Origin: Syntrophales bacterium
Lineage (GTDB): Bacteria > Desulfobacterota > Syntrophia > Syntrophales > UBA2210
Direction of reading: 5' to 3'
DNA length: 64,000 nucleotides
Assembly (NCBI GenBank): GCA_023230565.1
Contig: JALNXD010000001.1
Coordinates: 282,386 to 346,385 of the forward strand
Shown here: in pieces, positions 34,289 to 44,125 of the stretch
Layout: each line of letters starts with the position of its first letter
Numbering within the stretch: position 1 is the first letter of the stretch
The notes under the pieces: model-generated
What the model was told of the DNA's origin: nothing
Seen by the model: only the letters and a program-made list of their open reading frames with translations
The model's database searches: none
Program-made: the position numbers and the translations under genes

Positions 34289-35310
34289 TTATTCTTATCA
34301 CCAGTTGATAGAGCTCTCAGGTAATCGGATTTTCCTTTAGATGAAAGATAAGAGAGTTTAAAGATCATTGATTCCAAAGTCAACTGCTTGTTGGCATTTC
34401 TTTCAATCGCACTGATCGCCAGGGTAACAGCTTCAATTCCTTTTAATATATATTCAACTTCCAATCTCCCCGACAGAGATTCTGCGGCCGTAAAAAGATC
34501 CGGATGGATTAACAAATCCTTACGGCCGGTCTCTTTCAGGAGCAAGCTATCCCTGAACCATTCTCTTAACAAAACAAGCTCTTCCAAAACAGACTTCCTG
34601 TCATCTTCCATATCATTAACCAGCGAAAACAATAAAAAAGGATCATCTATATCGAAAATACCCGATTGAATTAATCTGATATTTTTTTGCGCCCGGTCAT
34701 TTTGTTCAATAATTCTTCCTATGATTCCCTGCGATGCTGCTGCAAGGATTTCCGCATCATTTTCTTTGAAAGACTTGGAATTAATCAAATATTTTCGGAT
34801 CTTGACGGGATGCACAGGATTGAAGCGAATTTTCTGGCACCTTGAAAGTATCGTCTTGGGAAGTCCTTTATACCGGGATGCAAGAAGAATTATCACATTG
34901 TAAGGCATCGGTTCTTCAAGAGTCTTAAGGAGTGCATTCGCCGCCGCTTCACTCAGTTTATGAGCATCATCGATAAGCACTACCCGACGCCTTCCTTCAA
35001 AGGGGCGAAATTGCAGCTGCTCTTGCATGTCCCTGATGTCTTGGATCCTTATAAGAATATTCTGCGGTTTGATAACAAGCACATCGGGATGCGTACCGCG
35101 AGATATTTTTCTGCAAGAAGAACAGATACCGCAACTATCGCTTATTTTATTTTTACAATTCAGCGCCCCCGCAAATGCAATAGCTGTCGTTTTTTTTCCT
35201 ACGCCCTCCATTCCGGAAAAGAAATAGGCGTGAGCGACTCGATTCCTGATCATGGAATTCTTAAGAAGCTCGATTTGGCTTTCGTGGCCGCATATTTCTT
35301 CAAACAACAT
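34285..35310 (-). CDS. holB: DNA polymerase III subunit delta'
   Basis: Clamp-loader subunit, 341 residues. It has a P-loop-like GMEGVGKKTTA, a zinc module with four cysteines (CGICSSCRK plus an upstream C), the VVLIDDAHKLSEAAANALLKTLEEP segment and the sensor SRCQKIRF. The ATG at 35310 is used; a TTG at 35325 lies closer to an AAGGA but would overlap the tmk end. Either is possible. Confidence 0.9.
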   Translation of the reverse strand: MLFEEICGHESQIELLKNSMIRNRVAHAYFFSGMEGVGKKTTAIAFAGALNCKNKISDSCGICSSCRKISRGTHPDVLVIKPQNILIRIQDIRDMQEQLQFRPFEGRRRVVLIDDAHKLSEAAANALLKTLEEPMPYNVIILLASRYKGLPKTILSRCQKIRFNPVHPVKIRKYLINSKSFKENDAEILAAASQGIIGRIIEQNDRAQKNIRLIQSGIFDIDDPFLLFSLVNDMEDDRKSVLEELVLLREWFRDSLLLKETGRKDLLIHPDLFTAAESLSGRLEVEYILKGIEAVTLAISAIERNANKQLTLESMIFKLSYLSSKGKSDYLRALSTGDKNK

Positions 35311-35314
35311 TGAA

Positions 35315-35959
35315 TCAGATACCAAGTATCCTTGAAAGTATTCCGGATATTTTTAAAAAAACGGCATCGGGCTCGTCCGAGGCATCGATTATATTGAACC
35401 TTTCCGGACTTTCCGCTGCAATCCGCAGATATGCGTGTCTTACTTTTTCATGAAATTCGATTTGTTCCTGTTCAAATCTATCTCGACTTACATTTTCAGC
35501 ACATAGCCCCGTTTCCCGTTCTTCAGCCCTTTTCATTCCAATTTCAACGGGCAGATCGAATAAGAGCGTCACGTCAGGTTTCAGAGAACATGCAGCGAAT
35601 TCGTTTATAGTATCGATCAAACAAAGGTCAAGACCTCGCCCGGAACCCTGGTATGCAGCCGTAGCATCCGAAAATCGGTCACAGAGAACGATTTTCCCCT
35701 CGCCGAGAGCCGGTAAAATAACTTCTTCCACATGCTGAGCCCTGTCGGCGGCAAATAACAGCAATTCCGTTCTTGCTGTGATTCTTATCGACGTTTTCTC
35801 AAGCAGGAGCTTCCGCAACTCTCTCCCTATTTTACTGCCTCCGGGCTCACTGGTTACAAGACAGGGAACTTTCTTTTTTCTCAGCCAGTTACCTGCCTTT
35901 TTTATTTGCGTCGTCTTCCCGGATCCCTCGACTCCTTCAAAGGTGATAAATAACGCCAT
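35315..35959 (-). CDS. tmk: Thymidylate kinase
   Basis: Phosphorylates dTMP to dTDP. 214 residues. The P-loop FEGVEGSGKTTQ (8-19), the TSEPGGSKIGRELR motif and DRFSDATAAYQGSGRGLD are diagnostic. It is followed at once by holB. Confidence 0.96.
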   Translation of the reverse strand: MALFITFEGVEGSGKTTQIKKAGNWLRKKKVPCLVTSEPGGSKIGRELRKLLLEKTSIRITARTELLLFAADRAQHVEEVILPALGEGKIVLCDRFSDATAAYQGSGRGLDLCLIDTINEFAACSLKPDVTLLFDLPVEIGMKRAEERETGLCAENVSRDRFEQEQIEFHEKVRHAYLRIAAESPERFNIIDASDEPDAVFLKISGILSRILGI

Positions 35960-36022
35960 TATTTAGATTACTCCCGAGTCCTGAAAATGAATTGCGAGGG
36001 GAAGCGAAGAATCTTTTCCCGC

Positions 36023-36202
36023 CTAGTTTTCTTCTCCTGACTCGATTGCTTCTACCGGACATATATCTGCACACGCGCCGCAATCTGTGCACACATCAGG
36101 GTCTATGACATATTTTTCATCACCTTCACTTATAGCACCCACCGGGCATTCATCTTCACAGCTTCCACAAGCGATACATTCATCCGTAATCACATAAGCC
36201 AT
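36023..36202 (-). CDS. 2[4Fe-4S] ferredoxin
   Basis: A 59-residue ferredoxin. Two classic cluster motifs are seen: CIACGSCEDECP (residues 9-20) and CTDCGACADICP (38-49). GGAGG lies eight bases before the ATG. It is the first gene of the row leading into tmk, though a shared transcript is not proved. Such low-potential carriers serve many anaerobic enzymes; the partner cannot be told. It ends in TAG. Confidence 0.95.
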   Translation of the reverse strand: MAYVITDECIACGSCEDECPVGAISEGDEKYVIDPDVCTDCGACADICPVEAIESGEEN

Positions 36203-36293
36203 GTTGTATATCCTCCATCAGTTATAATTCTTTAATAGTACCCGGATTAAATGAATCCTGAATTCCGGGCCTGTTGTAACCAGCGCTCCCGTC

Positions 36294-36884
36294 TTAATGC
36301 GGCATATCGCTAATCATTTTTTTAGCCACATCTCGAGCCAGACTCGCAAGCTTCGGTTTTTTAACAAAGTAGTTCTCCGACTCATGATGCTCACATGTCC
36401 AGAGAATTTTCCCTGTAGCTTTTTCAATAAGATTCATCCCGAATCCAACCTTTGCTACTTCCTTATTATTTTCTATCGTATAATTCCAAAAATTTATTCC
36501 TACAACCAAAAAGGCATCCACACCAAGCACATCCCCTATCCGGTTAGTTAAATCCGGATCCGAAAAACTGACCTTTTCAAGCTTCATAAGGTATTGTGCT
36601 ATATTCTCCTTCAAAGATCCGTCTGAAAGTGTTTTGATACGTATTGCATCTGGTGCAAGTACCGATGAAAACCAATTTGTATCCTGGAGGCTTTCGGATA
36701 TAATTTTTTCCGCCTTATCTTCAATATCCTTGTAAGGGCCTGCCTTAACGCAAAGCACCCCGATTTTCTCAGGTCTGAAATTTTGAGCCTCAGGCGCATG
36801 TTTCGTATAACGCAGTCCCCCGCAAGATGTTAAAACCATAGCGAAAAGAACCGGCAAAAAAGCTTTTAAAAAAATATTTTTCAT
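36294..36884 (-). CDS. Putative lipoprotein
   Basis: 196 residues. The signal peptide MKNIFLKAFLPVLFAMVLTSC ends in a lipobox LTSC, so a lipid-anchored cell-envelope protein is likely. The mature part contains GVDAFLVVGINFW and ATGKILW, a pattern it shares loosely with the lipoprotein at 49884-50588. GGAAGG nine bases upstream sets the start at 36884. It follows the ispH-UbiA gene, whose stop lies 27 bases away, so co-transcription is likely. No function is recognised. Confidence 0.8.
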   Translation of the reverse strand: MKNIFLKAFLPVLFAMVLTSCGGLRYTKHAPEAQNFRPEKIGVLCVKAGPYKDIEDKAEKIISESLQDTNWFSSVLAPDAIRIKTLSDGSLKENIAQYLMKLEKVSFSDPDLTNRIGDVLGVDAFLVVGINFWNYTIENNKEVAKVGFGMNLIEKATGKILWTCEHHESENYFVKKPKLASLARDVAKKMISDMPH

Positions 36885-36910
36885 TAGTACTACCTTCCAC
36901 TGTATTTTTC

Positions 36911-38644
36911 TCACGGGACAACCCGCATACAGAGATAAAAAAAAGCGGTGCTTGCGCCGGCAATAATATAGCTGGTCCCGAAGAGCCCTTCGAGAGCTGC
37001 ACTGGAAAATTGCGCTTTCTTATCATAAAGTTCCAAACAAATCCATATATAAAATACCGGCACCATGAGAGCGAGACCAATGAATGGCACAAGGCGTACT
37101 GCCGTAAAAAGGAAAATGGAACAGGCAAGAGCAACAGAGATTCCCTTTATTAGCTCTCTGACTTTTTGTTCTCCGATCACCACGGGTATCGTTTCTCGCC
37201 CCACCAATCTGTCGCTCTGTACGTCTACCAAATCGGAAAAAGCCGATTTCACGAATACGATCGAAAATACAAAAATAAATGCAAAGATCATTGAAACTGA
37301 AAACTCCGGTTTTGTTTCCAATACAGGAATAACCGCTGTCACCACTGCCCAGGCGGCAGCCATAAAAATATTTTTGGATCCGGGAATGTCTCGAAGGCGT
37401 TTCAGTTTCATACTGCCTGGAAATACAACAATATTATAAAGCATTCCAAGCAATGAAAGGACAAAAAGAGATAAGAAAGAAGAAACACCTACAGCCATGG
37501 AAAGCATCATCGCAAAGATAAGAGCAGAGACCGCAACGGCCATATAACCGCTTCTGTGACGCACATAGGTTTCATCTCTGAATCCGCCGGTTATTCTCCC
37601 TAAATATCGATCCTGTAACCTGTTTATCGTATGGATTGCATACACATAAAAAGCGGCAATGAGCATGCTGATCACAGCCGGCATTTCCCCCTGAACAAAC
37701 ATACTGGCTGCCGTCAGTGAAGCCGCCCCAAGTGCTGAATACAAATCCGTCTGTACGCAAAGTATCAATGAATTATAAAGCCATTTTAATTTTCTTTTAC
37801 GCGCTCTTTTATTAAAGGTCAGATAATCCACTACACTGTCTGTAATCCAGTTAGGGGTTGAAGCACCTGCCGAAACGCCTATTCTCTCTGCTCCCTTTAA
37901 GTCTATATTCTTCAGTTCTTCAGCTGTTTCAATATGAAAGGACAACATTCCCTTTTCACGGGAAATTTCCGCCAGCCTTTGTGTATTGGCACTATTCTTC
38001 CCTCCGACGATAATCATCGCATCCATTTCTCCCGTCATTGCCTCCACTTCAGCCTGCCGCCTTTCCGTCGAATCGCAGATGGTATTAAAAATGATCGCAT
38101 CGGGAAACCGTTTCTTGATTTTATGGGCTATAAAATCGAAATGTTTTGAATTTTGAGTTGTCTGTGCTACCACGCACACATTTCTCATTTCAGGCAATTC
38201 GCTGATTTCCCATTCATCTGCTATTACAGTTCCTTTAGAACCAGCATATCCGAGTAATCCTGAAACTTCCGGATGCTCGCTGTCTCCTATTATTATTACA
38301 AAGTATCCCTTTTCTGCATGTTTTTTAATAATTCCTTGTACACGTGCTACCTTTGGGCACGTGGCGTCAATCAGTACCGAGCTTTTCTTCTTTATACGCT
38401 TCCTTTCATCAGGAGAAATTCCATGCGCCCTGATAACAACCACTCCGCCATCTATATCATCAATACTGGATACAGCGACAATGCCCCGTTTTTCCAGCAG
38501 TTCAATTGTTTGCGGATTATGGATAAGCTGTCCATATGTATATATTTTTTTTTCACCTTTTCTTCTTGCGATATCAAGGACAATATCAACCGCACGCCTC
38601 ACACCCATGCAAAAGCCGGCCGTTTTTGCGAGTTTTATTATCAT
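36911..38644 (-). CDS. ispH: IspH fused to a UbiA-family prenyltransferase domain
   Basis: 577 residues. Residues 1-276 are a complete IspH (HMBPP reductase), the last MEP-pathway enzyme, with cluster cysteines C12, C96 and C190, H42, H74, H124, E126 and the NSAN motif (217-220). Residues 290-577 are hydrophobic with about eight membrane spans and resemble UbiA prenyltransferases: NRLQDRYLG (341-349) stands at the first Asp-rich motif, though the second Asp is Gly349, and DVQSDRLVGRETIP (474-487) matches the second. There is no stop or frameshift between the domains. IspA and Dxs genes nearby would feed both reactions. The acceptor of the prenyl group is unknown. Confidence 0.93.
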   Translation of the reverse strand: MIIKLAKTAGFCMGVRRAVDIVLDIARRKGEKKIYTYGQLIHNPQTIELLEKRGIVAVSSIDDIDGGVVVIRAHGISPDERKRIKKKSSVLIDATCPKVARVQGIIKKHAEKGYFVIIIGDSEHPEVSGLLGYAGSKGTVIADEWEISELPEMRNVCVVAQTTQNSKHFDFIAHKIKKRFPDAIIFNTICDSTERRQAEVEAMTGEMDAMIIVGGKNSANTQRLAEISREKGMLSFHIETAEELKNIDLKGAERIGVSAGASTPNWITDSVVDYLTFNKRARKRKLKWLYNSLILCVQTDLYSALGAASLTAASMFVQGEMPAVISMLIAAFYVYAIHTINRLQDRYLGRITGGFRDETYVRHRSGYMAVAVSALIFAMMLSMAVGVSSFLSLFVLSLLGMLYNIVVFPGSMKLKRLRDIPGSKNIFMAAAWAVVTAVIPVLETKPEFSVSMIFAFIFVFSIVFVKSAFSDLVDVQSDRLVGRETIPVVIGEQKVRELIKGISVALACSIFLFTAVRLVPFIGLALMVPVFYIWICLELYDKKAQFSSAALEGLFGTSYIIAGASTAFFYLCMRVVP

Positions 38645-38656
38645 GGTTTTTTCACT

Positions 38657-39454
38657 TTAATCTATTTGCTTTGCAAGGACGGACTTCTCATTATGATTGC
38701 GGAAATTGCCCTCTTTTACGGCAAAGATGAAAAACTCTTTATTTCCAGCAGGTCCCAGAAGGGGAGACTCGCAAGTCCCTACTACTTTGAATCCGGTTTC
38801 TTTCGATATTTCAACTATTTCATTTACAACTCTGGCATGAACACCTGAACTTTTAACCACACCTCCCTTTCCAATTTCATTTCTTTCCGCTTCAAACTGC
38901 GGCTTTACCAGAGCCAGAAGTAACGAGTGTTTCGTCATCAGGGAGTGAACAACCGGCAAAACCAGCCGAAGCGAAATGAATGAAACATCTATGGTCGCAA
39001 TGTCAATCGGTTCATTAATACAAGTCCCGTCAAAATATCGGATATTCGTTCTTTCAAAAACAACCACTCGTTCATCTGTTCTTAATTTCCATGCAAGTTG
39101 CCCGTATCCTACATCAATCGCATATACCTTCTTTGCTCCTTCCTTCAGCAGGCAATCACTAAAACCTCCTGTGGATGCTCCCACATCTATCGCAATCAAT
39201 CCGTCTACATGTATCTGAAATCTTGTGAGCGCATGCTTTAGTTTCAATCCTCCTCGGCTTACATACGGATTTTCTTCCCCTTTTATACTGATAGCGGCTT
39301 CTTTTTTCACCAAATGGCCCGCCTTATCCACCCTTATACCGTTCACGAGAACTTCCCCTGATAATATCAGGGCTCTGGACCGTTCACGGGAAGTCGTTAA
39401 TCCCCGATCAACCATCGCTTTATCTAATCTCACTTTGCTCTTATCATCATTCAT
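38657..39454 (-). CDS. tlyA: TlyA-family rRNA 2'-O-methyltransferase / hemolysin-like protein
   Basis: 265 residues. An N-terminal S4 RNA-binding domain (RLDKAMVDRGL to about residue 65) is followed by an FtsJ-like methyltransferase domain with the SAM motif IDVGASTGGFSD (88-99) and KPQFE. In mycobacteria TlyA methylates 16S and 23S rRNA. It lies between dxs and ispH, a frequent neighbourhood (xse-ispA-dxs-tlyA). Confidence 0.93.
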   Translation of the reverse strand: MNDDKSKVRLDKAMVDRGLTTSRERSRALILSGEVLVNGIRVDKAGHLVKKEAAISIKGEENPYVSRGGLKLKHALTRFQIHVDGLIAIDVGASTGGFSDCLLKEGAKKVYAIDVGYGQLAWKLRTDERVVVFERTNIRYFDGTCINEPIDIATIDVSFISLRLVLPVVHSLMTKHSLLLALVKPQFEAERNEIGKGGVVKSSGVHARVVNEIVEISKETGFKVVGTCESPLLGPAGNKEFFIFAVKEGNFRNHNEKSVLAKQID

Positions 39455-39516
39455 TTTACGCTGCTCTCAATAATTTGAGCCAGTGTATCGGAACAAGAAA
39501 GTTCTTCATTGTCGAA

Positions 39517-41394
39517 TTATTCGCTTCTTAAGCCCATCATATTTGACGCCGATCTAATTATTCCCGCTGCATCAATACCATACCGTTTTCTTAATTCCTC
39601 CTGGGACCCCTGTTCGACGAAACAATCTCCGATTCCCAGGCATTCCACTGCTTCGGGTACGATACCTCGCCTGGCAAAGAGTTCTAAAGCGGCACTTCCG
39701 AAACCACCCATAAGAACATTTTCTTCAACAGTAATAATTTTTTTTGTTCTTTCCGCCGACTCACAGATAAGATCTTCATCCATCGGTTTTACAAACCGGC
39801 TGTTGATAACGGTTACTTCTATGCCTTTGGCGGAGAGTGCTTCAGCAGCCTGGAGTGCCGGATATACCATCGACCCGATTGCAATTATTGCCAGGTCGTT
39901 CCCGCTTCTGAGAGTTTCACCTCTGCCCAGATCAATTATTTGGAGTTTTTCATCAAACGGAACTCCTACCCCTTTTCCCCTCGGATATCTGATAGAAACA
40001 GGTTTCCCGCAATATACGGCTGTTTTGAGCATGTGGCGCAACTCGTTTTCGTCCTTGGGAGCCATTACCACAATATTCGGGATTGAACGCAGATAGGAAA
40101 AATCGAACAGACCATGATGAGTCGGCCCATCATCACCGACTATCCCCCCGCGGTCGAGAGCAAAAACAACAGGCAAGTTCTGCAGGCATACATCATGCAG
40201 CACTTGGTCGTATGCCCTTTGGAGAAAAGTAGAGTAAATGGCCACAATCGGAACAATTCCCTCGACGGCAAGTCCGGCAGCGAAAGTAACTCCATGCTGC
40301 TCGGCAATACCGACATCGAAGAATCTCTCAGGATATTTTTTTGCGAATGCATCAAGACCGGTACCGTGGCGCATGGCTGCAGTAATTGCTACAATATTAG
40401 GATTTTCAGCTGCAAGGCACATCATTGTATCACCGAATACACTCGTATAAGCCGGACCGGTCTCTTCTTCTGCATGCGTGATACCAGTTTCAATATCGAA
40501 TGGTCCAATCCCGTGAAATCGCGCCGGTTCTTCTTCTGCAAACCTGTACCCTTTACCTTTTTTTGTAACGATGTGAACCAGAATCGGCCCTGACAATTCC
40601 TTTATATTTCCAAAATTTTTTATTAAATGATCAAGGCGGTTCCCTTCCAGGGGCCCTATATATTTAAATCCCATTTCCTCAAAAAGCATCCCGGGTACAA
40701 GGAAGGCCTTGAACGATTCTTCAGCCTGCTTTGTGATTCTCACCATCTGTTCCCCGATACCGGGGATAGTTTTAAGAAAAGCCTGAATACGGCTTTTTAA
40801 TTTTACTACCTGCTGTCCTGTCATGATCCTGTTTAAATAAGAAGACAGCGCACCGACATTTGGAGATATGGACATCTCGTTGTCATTGAGTATGATAATC
40901 AAATTTTTCTGACGATCTCCAGCCCAATTCAAACCTTCAAACGCAAGTCCGGCAGTCAATGAACCATCGCCTATCACACTGATTATCTTGGATTGTCTTC
41001 CCGTGAGATGCTGCGCCTCCAGTATTCCCGAGCCGGCTGAAATCGAGGTACTGCTGTGACCCGCACCGAAGGTATCGTAGACGCTTTCTTCCCGTTTGGG
41101 AAATCCGCTCAATCCGTTACTCTTTCTCAATGTGCAAAATTCGTTCTTACGGCCGGTAATTATTTTATGTGCATATGTCTGGTGCCCTACATCCCAAATA
41201 ATTTTATCTTCAGGCGTATTAAAAACATAATGAAGAGCAAGGGTAAGTTCAACTGCCCCTAGGGATGATGCGAGGTGTCCCCCGTTTGCCGCGACTGTTT
41301 CAATTATTTCCTTTCTGATTTCATGAGCTAATACGATTAATTCCTCAATAGTGAGAGTGCGAATATCACTGGGTATATTGACCTGCTGTAACAT
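39517..41394 (-). CDS. dxs: 1-Deoxy-D-xylulose-5-phosphate synthase
   Basis: First MEP-pathway enzyme, TPP-dependent, joining pyruvate and glyceraldehyde 3-phosphate. 625 residues. Signatures are WDVGHQTYAHKIITGR, the TPP motif VIGDGSLTAGLAFEGLN, and the C-terminal transketolase domain. The ATG at 41394 is preferred over a TTG three codons upstream. It follows ispA. Confidence 0.97.
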   Translation of the reverse strand: MLQQVNIPSDIRTLTIEELIVLAHEIRKEIIETVAANGGHLASSLGAVELTLALHYVFNTPEDKIIWDVGHQTYAHKIITGRKNEFCTLRKSNGLSGFPKREESVYDTFGAGHSSTSISAGSGILEAQHLTGRQSKIISVIGDGSLTAGLAFEGLNWAGDRQKNLIIILNDNEMSISPNVGALSSYLNRIMTGQQVVKLKSRIQAFLKTIPGIGEQMVRITKQAEESFKAFLVPGMLFEEMGFKYIGPLEGNRLDHLIKNFGNIKELSGPILVHIVTKKGKGYRFAEEEPARFHGIGPFDIETGITHAEEETGPAYTSVFGDTMMCLAAENPNIVAITAAMRHGTGLDAFAKKYPERFFDVGIAEQHGVTFAAGLAVEGIVPIVAIYSTFLQRAYDQVLHDVCLQNLPVVFALDRGGIVGDDGPTHHGLFDFSYLRSIPNIVVMAPKDENELRHMLKTAVYCGKPVSIRYPRGKGVGVPFDEKLQIIDLGRGETLRSGNDLAIIAIGSMVYPALQAAEALSAKGIEVTVINSRFVKPMDEDLICESAERTKKIITVEENVLMGGFGSAALELFARRGIVPEAVECLGIGDCFVEQGSQEELRKRYGIDAAGIIRSASNMMGLRSE

Positions 41395-41441
41395 TATTTC
41401 CAACTTCTCCGTAATTTTTTCATCTACTTATAGTCTCCTGC

Positions 41442-42350
41442 TTATGAAACTCTTTCCACAATGTATGAGGCAATCATTCTAAGAGGATCCGCGCGGTTAT
41501 CAAAGGAAGCAAGATCGGCACGCGCAGACTTCACCAATTCGTGAGCCTTTGTTCGGGAAAATTCCAATCCTGCATGCGAGGGATATGTTATTTTTTTGCG
41601 TGCCCCATCACATCCGGTTTTTTTCCCCAGTGTTTTCGAATTTCCCTCCAGATCCAAAATATCGTCAATGATTTGAAATGCAAGACCAATTTTTTTTCCA
41701 TATTCAGTAATTTCGGAAATCTGTAATTTCGATCCTTCTGCAGTAATGGCACCGGCTCTTAATGACGCGGTTATCATAGCCTCTGTCTTGTGCGTATGTA
41801 TATACTGAAGAGTTTCAAAATCTACTTCCCTTCCTTCCGAATCGAGATCAACGGTCTGTCCGCCAACCATTCCGTAAATGCCTGCAGCTTTTGCAATCTC
41901 GTGAATCACTCCAAGCCTGAGTACTGCGCTTTCTTTCTCTTTGGAATTAAATTCCGACATAAGGCTGAAAGCTTCCGTTAATAACGCATCCCCGGCCAAA
42001 ATGGCAATCCCTTCTCCGAATACCTTATGATTGGTTAGTATTCCTCTTCGGTATTCATCATCATCCATTGCAGGCAAATCGTCATGTATGAGAGAATAGG
42101 TATGGATCATTTCAAGAGCACATGCAACAGCACATACTTTCTCTTTGGTTCCACCGACCGCCTCAGCTGCAGCTATACATAATATCGGCCGTAATCTTTT
42201 GCCTCCTGCGAAGACACTGTAACGTACCGCCCTGGAAAGAACAGAGGGGTACGTATCCGCTTGAGGAAGATAGTGCTCCAGAGCTTCGTTGATGTAGTTT
42301 TTGCGTTCATCCAGATAGGTTTTCAAGAAATATTCGCCGCTGCTATTCAT
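41442..42350 (-). CDS. ispA: Polyprenyl (farnesyl/geranylgeranyl) diphosphate synthase
   Basis: Adds isopentenyl diphosphate to allylic primers. 302 residues. Both Asp-rich motifs are present: DDLPAMDDD and DDILD, plus GGKRLRP. Chain length cannot be fixed safely; residues before the first motif (MIHTYSLIHDD) resemble short-chain IspA types. Its start overlaps the xseB stop by eight bases. Confidence 0.95.
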   Translation of the reverse strand: MNSSGEYFLKTYLDERKNYINEALEHYLPQADTYPSVLSRAVRYSVFAGGKRLRPILCIAAAEAVGGTKEKVCAVACALEMIHTYSLIHDDLPAMDDDEYRRGILTNHKVFGEGIAILAGDALLTEAFSLMSEFNSKEKESAVLRLGVIHEIAKAAGIYGMVGGQTVDLDSEGREVDFETLQYIHTHKTEAMITASLRAGAITAEGSKLQISEITEYGKKIGLAFQIIDDILDLEGNSKTLGKKTGCDGARKKITYPSHAGLEFSRTKAHELVKSARADLASFDNRADPLRMIASYIVERVS

Positions 42351-42576
42351 TTATCTTCTCTTCAATATAAGGGTGCACTTTGATTTCCTCTTTCTCCTGA
42401 AGAAGTATTTCAACTTTTCTTTCCGCCTCGTCAAGTTTGTTCATACAGAATCTCGAGAGTTCAATCCCCTCCTGAAAAGCTTTTAAAGATTCATCAAGAG
42501 TCAATTCTCCCGCTTCCATTTCCCTTACAATTGCTTCAAGTTTTTCCAAAGCCTTTTCAAATTTTTTTTCTGCCAT
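42343..42576 (-). CDS. xseB: Exodeoxyribonuclease VII small subunit
   Basis: 77 residues, helical, with the family pattern KFEKALEKLEAIVREMEAGELTLDESL. GAGGAG upstream of the ATG at 42576 fixes the start, which overlaps the xseA end by 20 bases. Together with XseA it degrades single-stranded DNA. Confidence 0.95.
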   Translation of the reverse strand: MAEKKFEKALEKLEAIVREMEAGELTLDESLKAFQEGIELSRFCMNKLDEAERKVEILLQEKEEIKVHPYIEEKINE

Positions 42577-43903
42577 TTTCTTTCTCCTCAAAAAGCTCGG
42601 TAACGGAGGCATGGAATATTCCTGAACGTACCTGGACGGAAACTGCGCTGCCTTCGGATAGAGAGGCAATTTCTCTGACAAGATCTCCATCCGGCAATAA
42701 TCGTGTGATACTGTATCCCCTGCTTAAAACGGCAAGCGGATTTATGCTTTGCAGTATTGAAACGGTTTTTTCCAGCCTATGGTGTGCCTTTTCATTACTG
42801 TGGCGGTATTGAACAATAATTTCCTTTTTAAGCGTATCGACCCTGCGGCGCATATCATAAATTTTCACCTGGGGACTGTATCTGTAAAGTAAATGATCAA
42901 GTTCGATCATACGGTTTTTCTTTTCGGCACTTCTCTTTTTGACACTATAGAAAAGCCTCCCCAGTAAATCATCAAGATAGATTCTCGAACCGCTGGCTGC
43001 TTTTACCGGACTAATGATTCTTTCACATAGAATGCCTATCCTTTCCCGGCAGCGGTTTCGCCATATCCTATAGCAGTGTTCCATCCGGTGGCAGAGCATT
43101 CGAATATGAGCGGCAAGTTCACGTGTATCCGGAACAACCATTTCGGCTGCCGCCGATGGTGTCGGTGCCCTGAGATCAGCCACAAAATCAGCAATTGTAA
43201 AATCTATTTCATGCCCCACTGCAGATACTATGGGAATCCTGGAACGGTAAATTGCCCGTGCCACAGATTCTGCATTAAAGGGGTAAAGATCTTCCAAACT
43301 TCCCCCTCCCCTGGTGATGACTATCACATCAACTGTCGAAATATCATTGAGAGTTTCTATTGCTCGAGAAATTTCAGAGGCGGCTTCCGTTCCCTGAACC
43401 CTTACAGGAACAATAAGAATATCCATTGAAGGAAATCTTCTTTGGGTAATTTGTAGAAAGTCTCTTAAAGCCGCGCCTGAGGGAGAGGTAATGACGCCAA
43501 TTCTATTCGGAATATACGGAATGGATTGTTTCTTGTTGAAAAGCCCTTCAGCCTTAAGACGCCTCTTGAGCTGCTCGAATGCGATCTGAAGTGCTCCTAT
43601 CCCTTTCGGTTCTGCCATGTCAACTATCAGCTGGTACTCACCGCGAGGAGCGTACACCGAAAGCCGTCCACGGCATAGTATCGAAAGCCCGTCTTCCAAA
43701 TCGAACCCGATTGTTTCCATGCTTCTGCGGAAAATCGCTGCTTTAATCTGACATTCTTCATCCTTCAAAGTAAAATAGATATGACCTGAACCCGGCCGCC
43801 GGAGATTCGAGACCTCGCCAGTTACCCAAAGGGTACCAAAACCGGTCTCAAGCAGTATTTTTATATTCGAAGTCAATTGGCTAACTGTAAGAATTTGTTC
43901 CAT
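42557..43903 (-). CDS. xseA: Exodeoxyribonuclease VII large subunit
   Basis: 448 residues. An N-terminal OB domain (VTGEVSNLRRPGSGHIYFTLKD, shown up to its core at residues 24-45) is followed by the catalytic region with GVITSPSGAALRDFL, VITRGGGSLEDLYPFN and VSAVGHEIDFTIADF. The C-terminal part is coiled coil. First gene of the xseAB-ispA-dxs-tlyA-ispH row. Confidence 0.96.
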   Translation of the reverse strand: MEQILTVSQLTSNIKILLETGFGTLWVTGEVSNLRRPGSGHIYFTLKDEECQIKAAIFRRSMETIGFDLEDGLSILCRGRLSVYAPRGEYQLIVDMAEPKGIGALQIAFEQLKRRLKAEGLFNKKQSIPYIPNRIGVITSPSGAALRDFLQITQRRFPSMDILIVPVRVQGTEAASEISRAIETLNDISTVDVIVITRGGGSLEDLYPFNAESVARAIYRSRIPIVSAVGHEIDFTIADFVADLRAPTPSAAAEMVVPDTRELAAHIRMLCHRMEHCYRIWRNRCRERIGILCERIISPVKAASGSRIYLDDLLGRLFYSVKKRSAEKKNRMIELDHLLYRYSPQVKIYDMRRRVDTLKKEIIVQYRHSNEKAHHRLEKTVSILQSINPLAVLSRGYSITRLLPDGDLVREIASLSEGSAVSVQVRSGIFHASVTELFEEKENGRKKI

Positions 43904-44071
43904 TTATCAAATCCGTTTTCAATAGATGTCTTTCCAGATTTAGCAGAGCCTTTTTGCAGTTTCAACTCTTTTGTTCTTTCTATGTGCGTGCGAATCAAAT
44001 GAAGATGTTTCAGCCAGTGTAATTACGCCCGCCTCTATTCTATTCAGGATTTTTTGTTCTATTTCGGAGGA

Positions 44072-44125
44072 AAAAGATGACCGCCGGCCTCTGTATTCTT
44101 CTCTTTTTGAATCAAAGGCCGGTTA
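44072..44125 (-). terminator. Possible terminator hairpin downstream of rpoD
   Basis: CCGGCCT and AGGCCGG, seven bases each, flank a 25-base loop; on the minus strand TCTTTTTC follows a few bases later. It lies about 60 bases after the rpoD stop. The long loop makes it a weak call. Nothing else is recognised in the 283-base gap to xseA. Confidence 0.3.

Noticed and set aside
36203..36293. CCCGGA...TCCGGG inverted repeat before the ferredoxin as a terminator of the lipoprotein gene
   Set aside because: Short stem, 17-base loop and no T-run on either strand.
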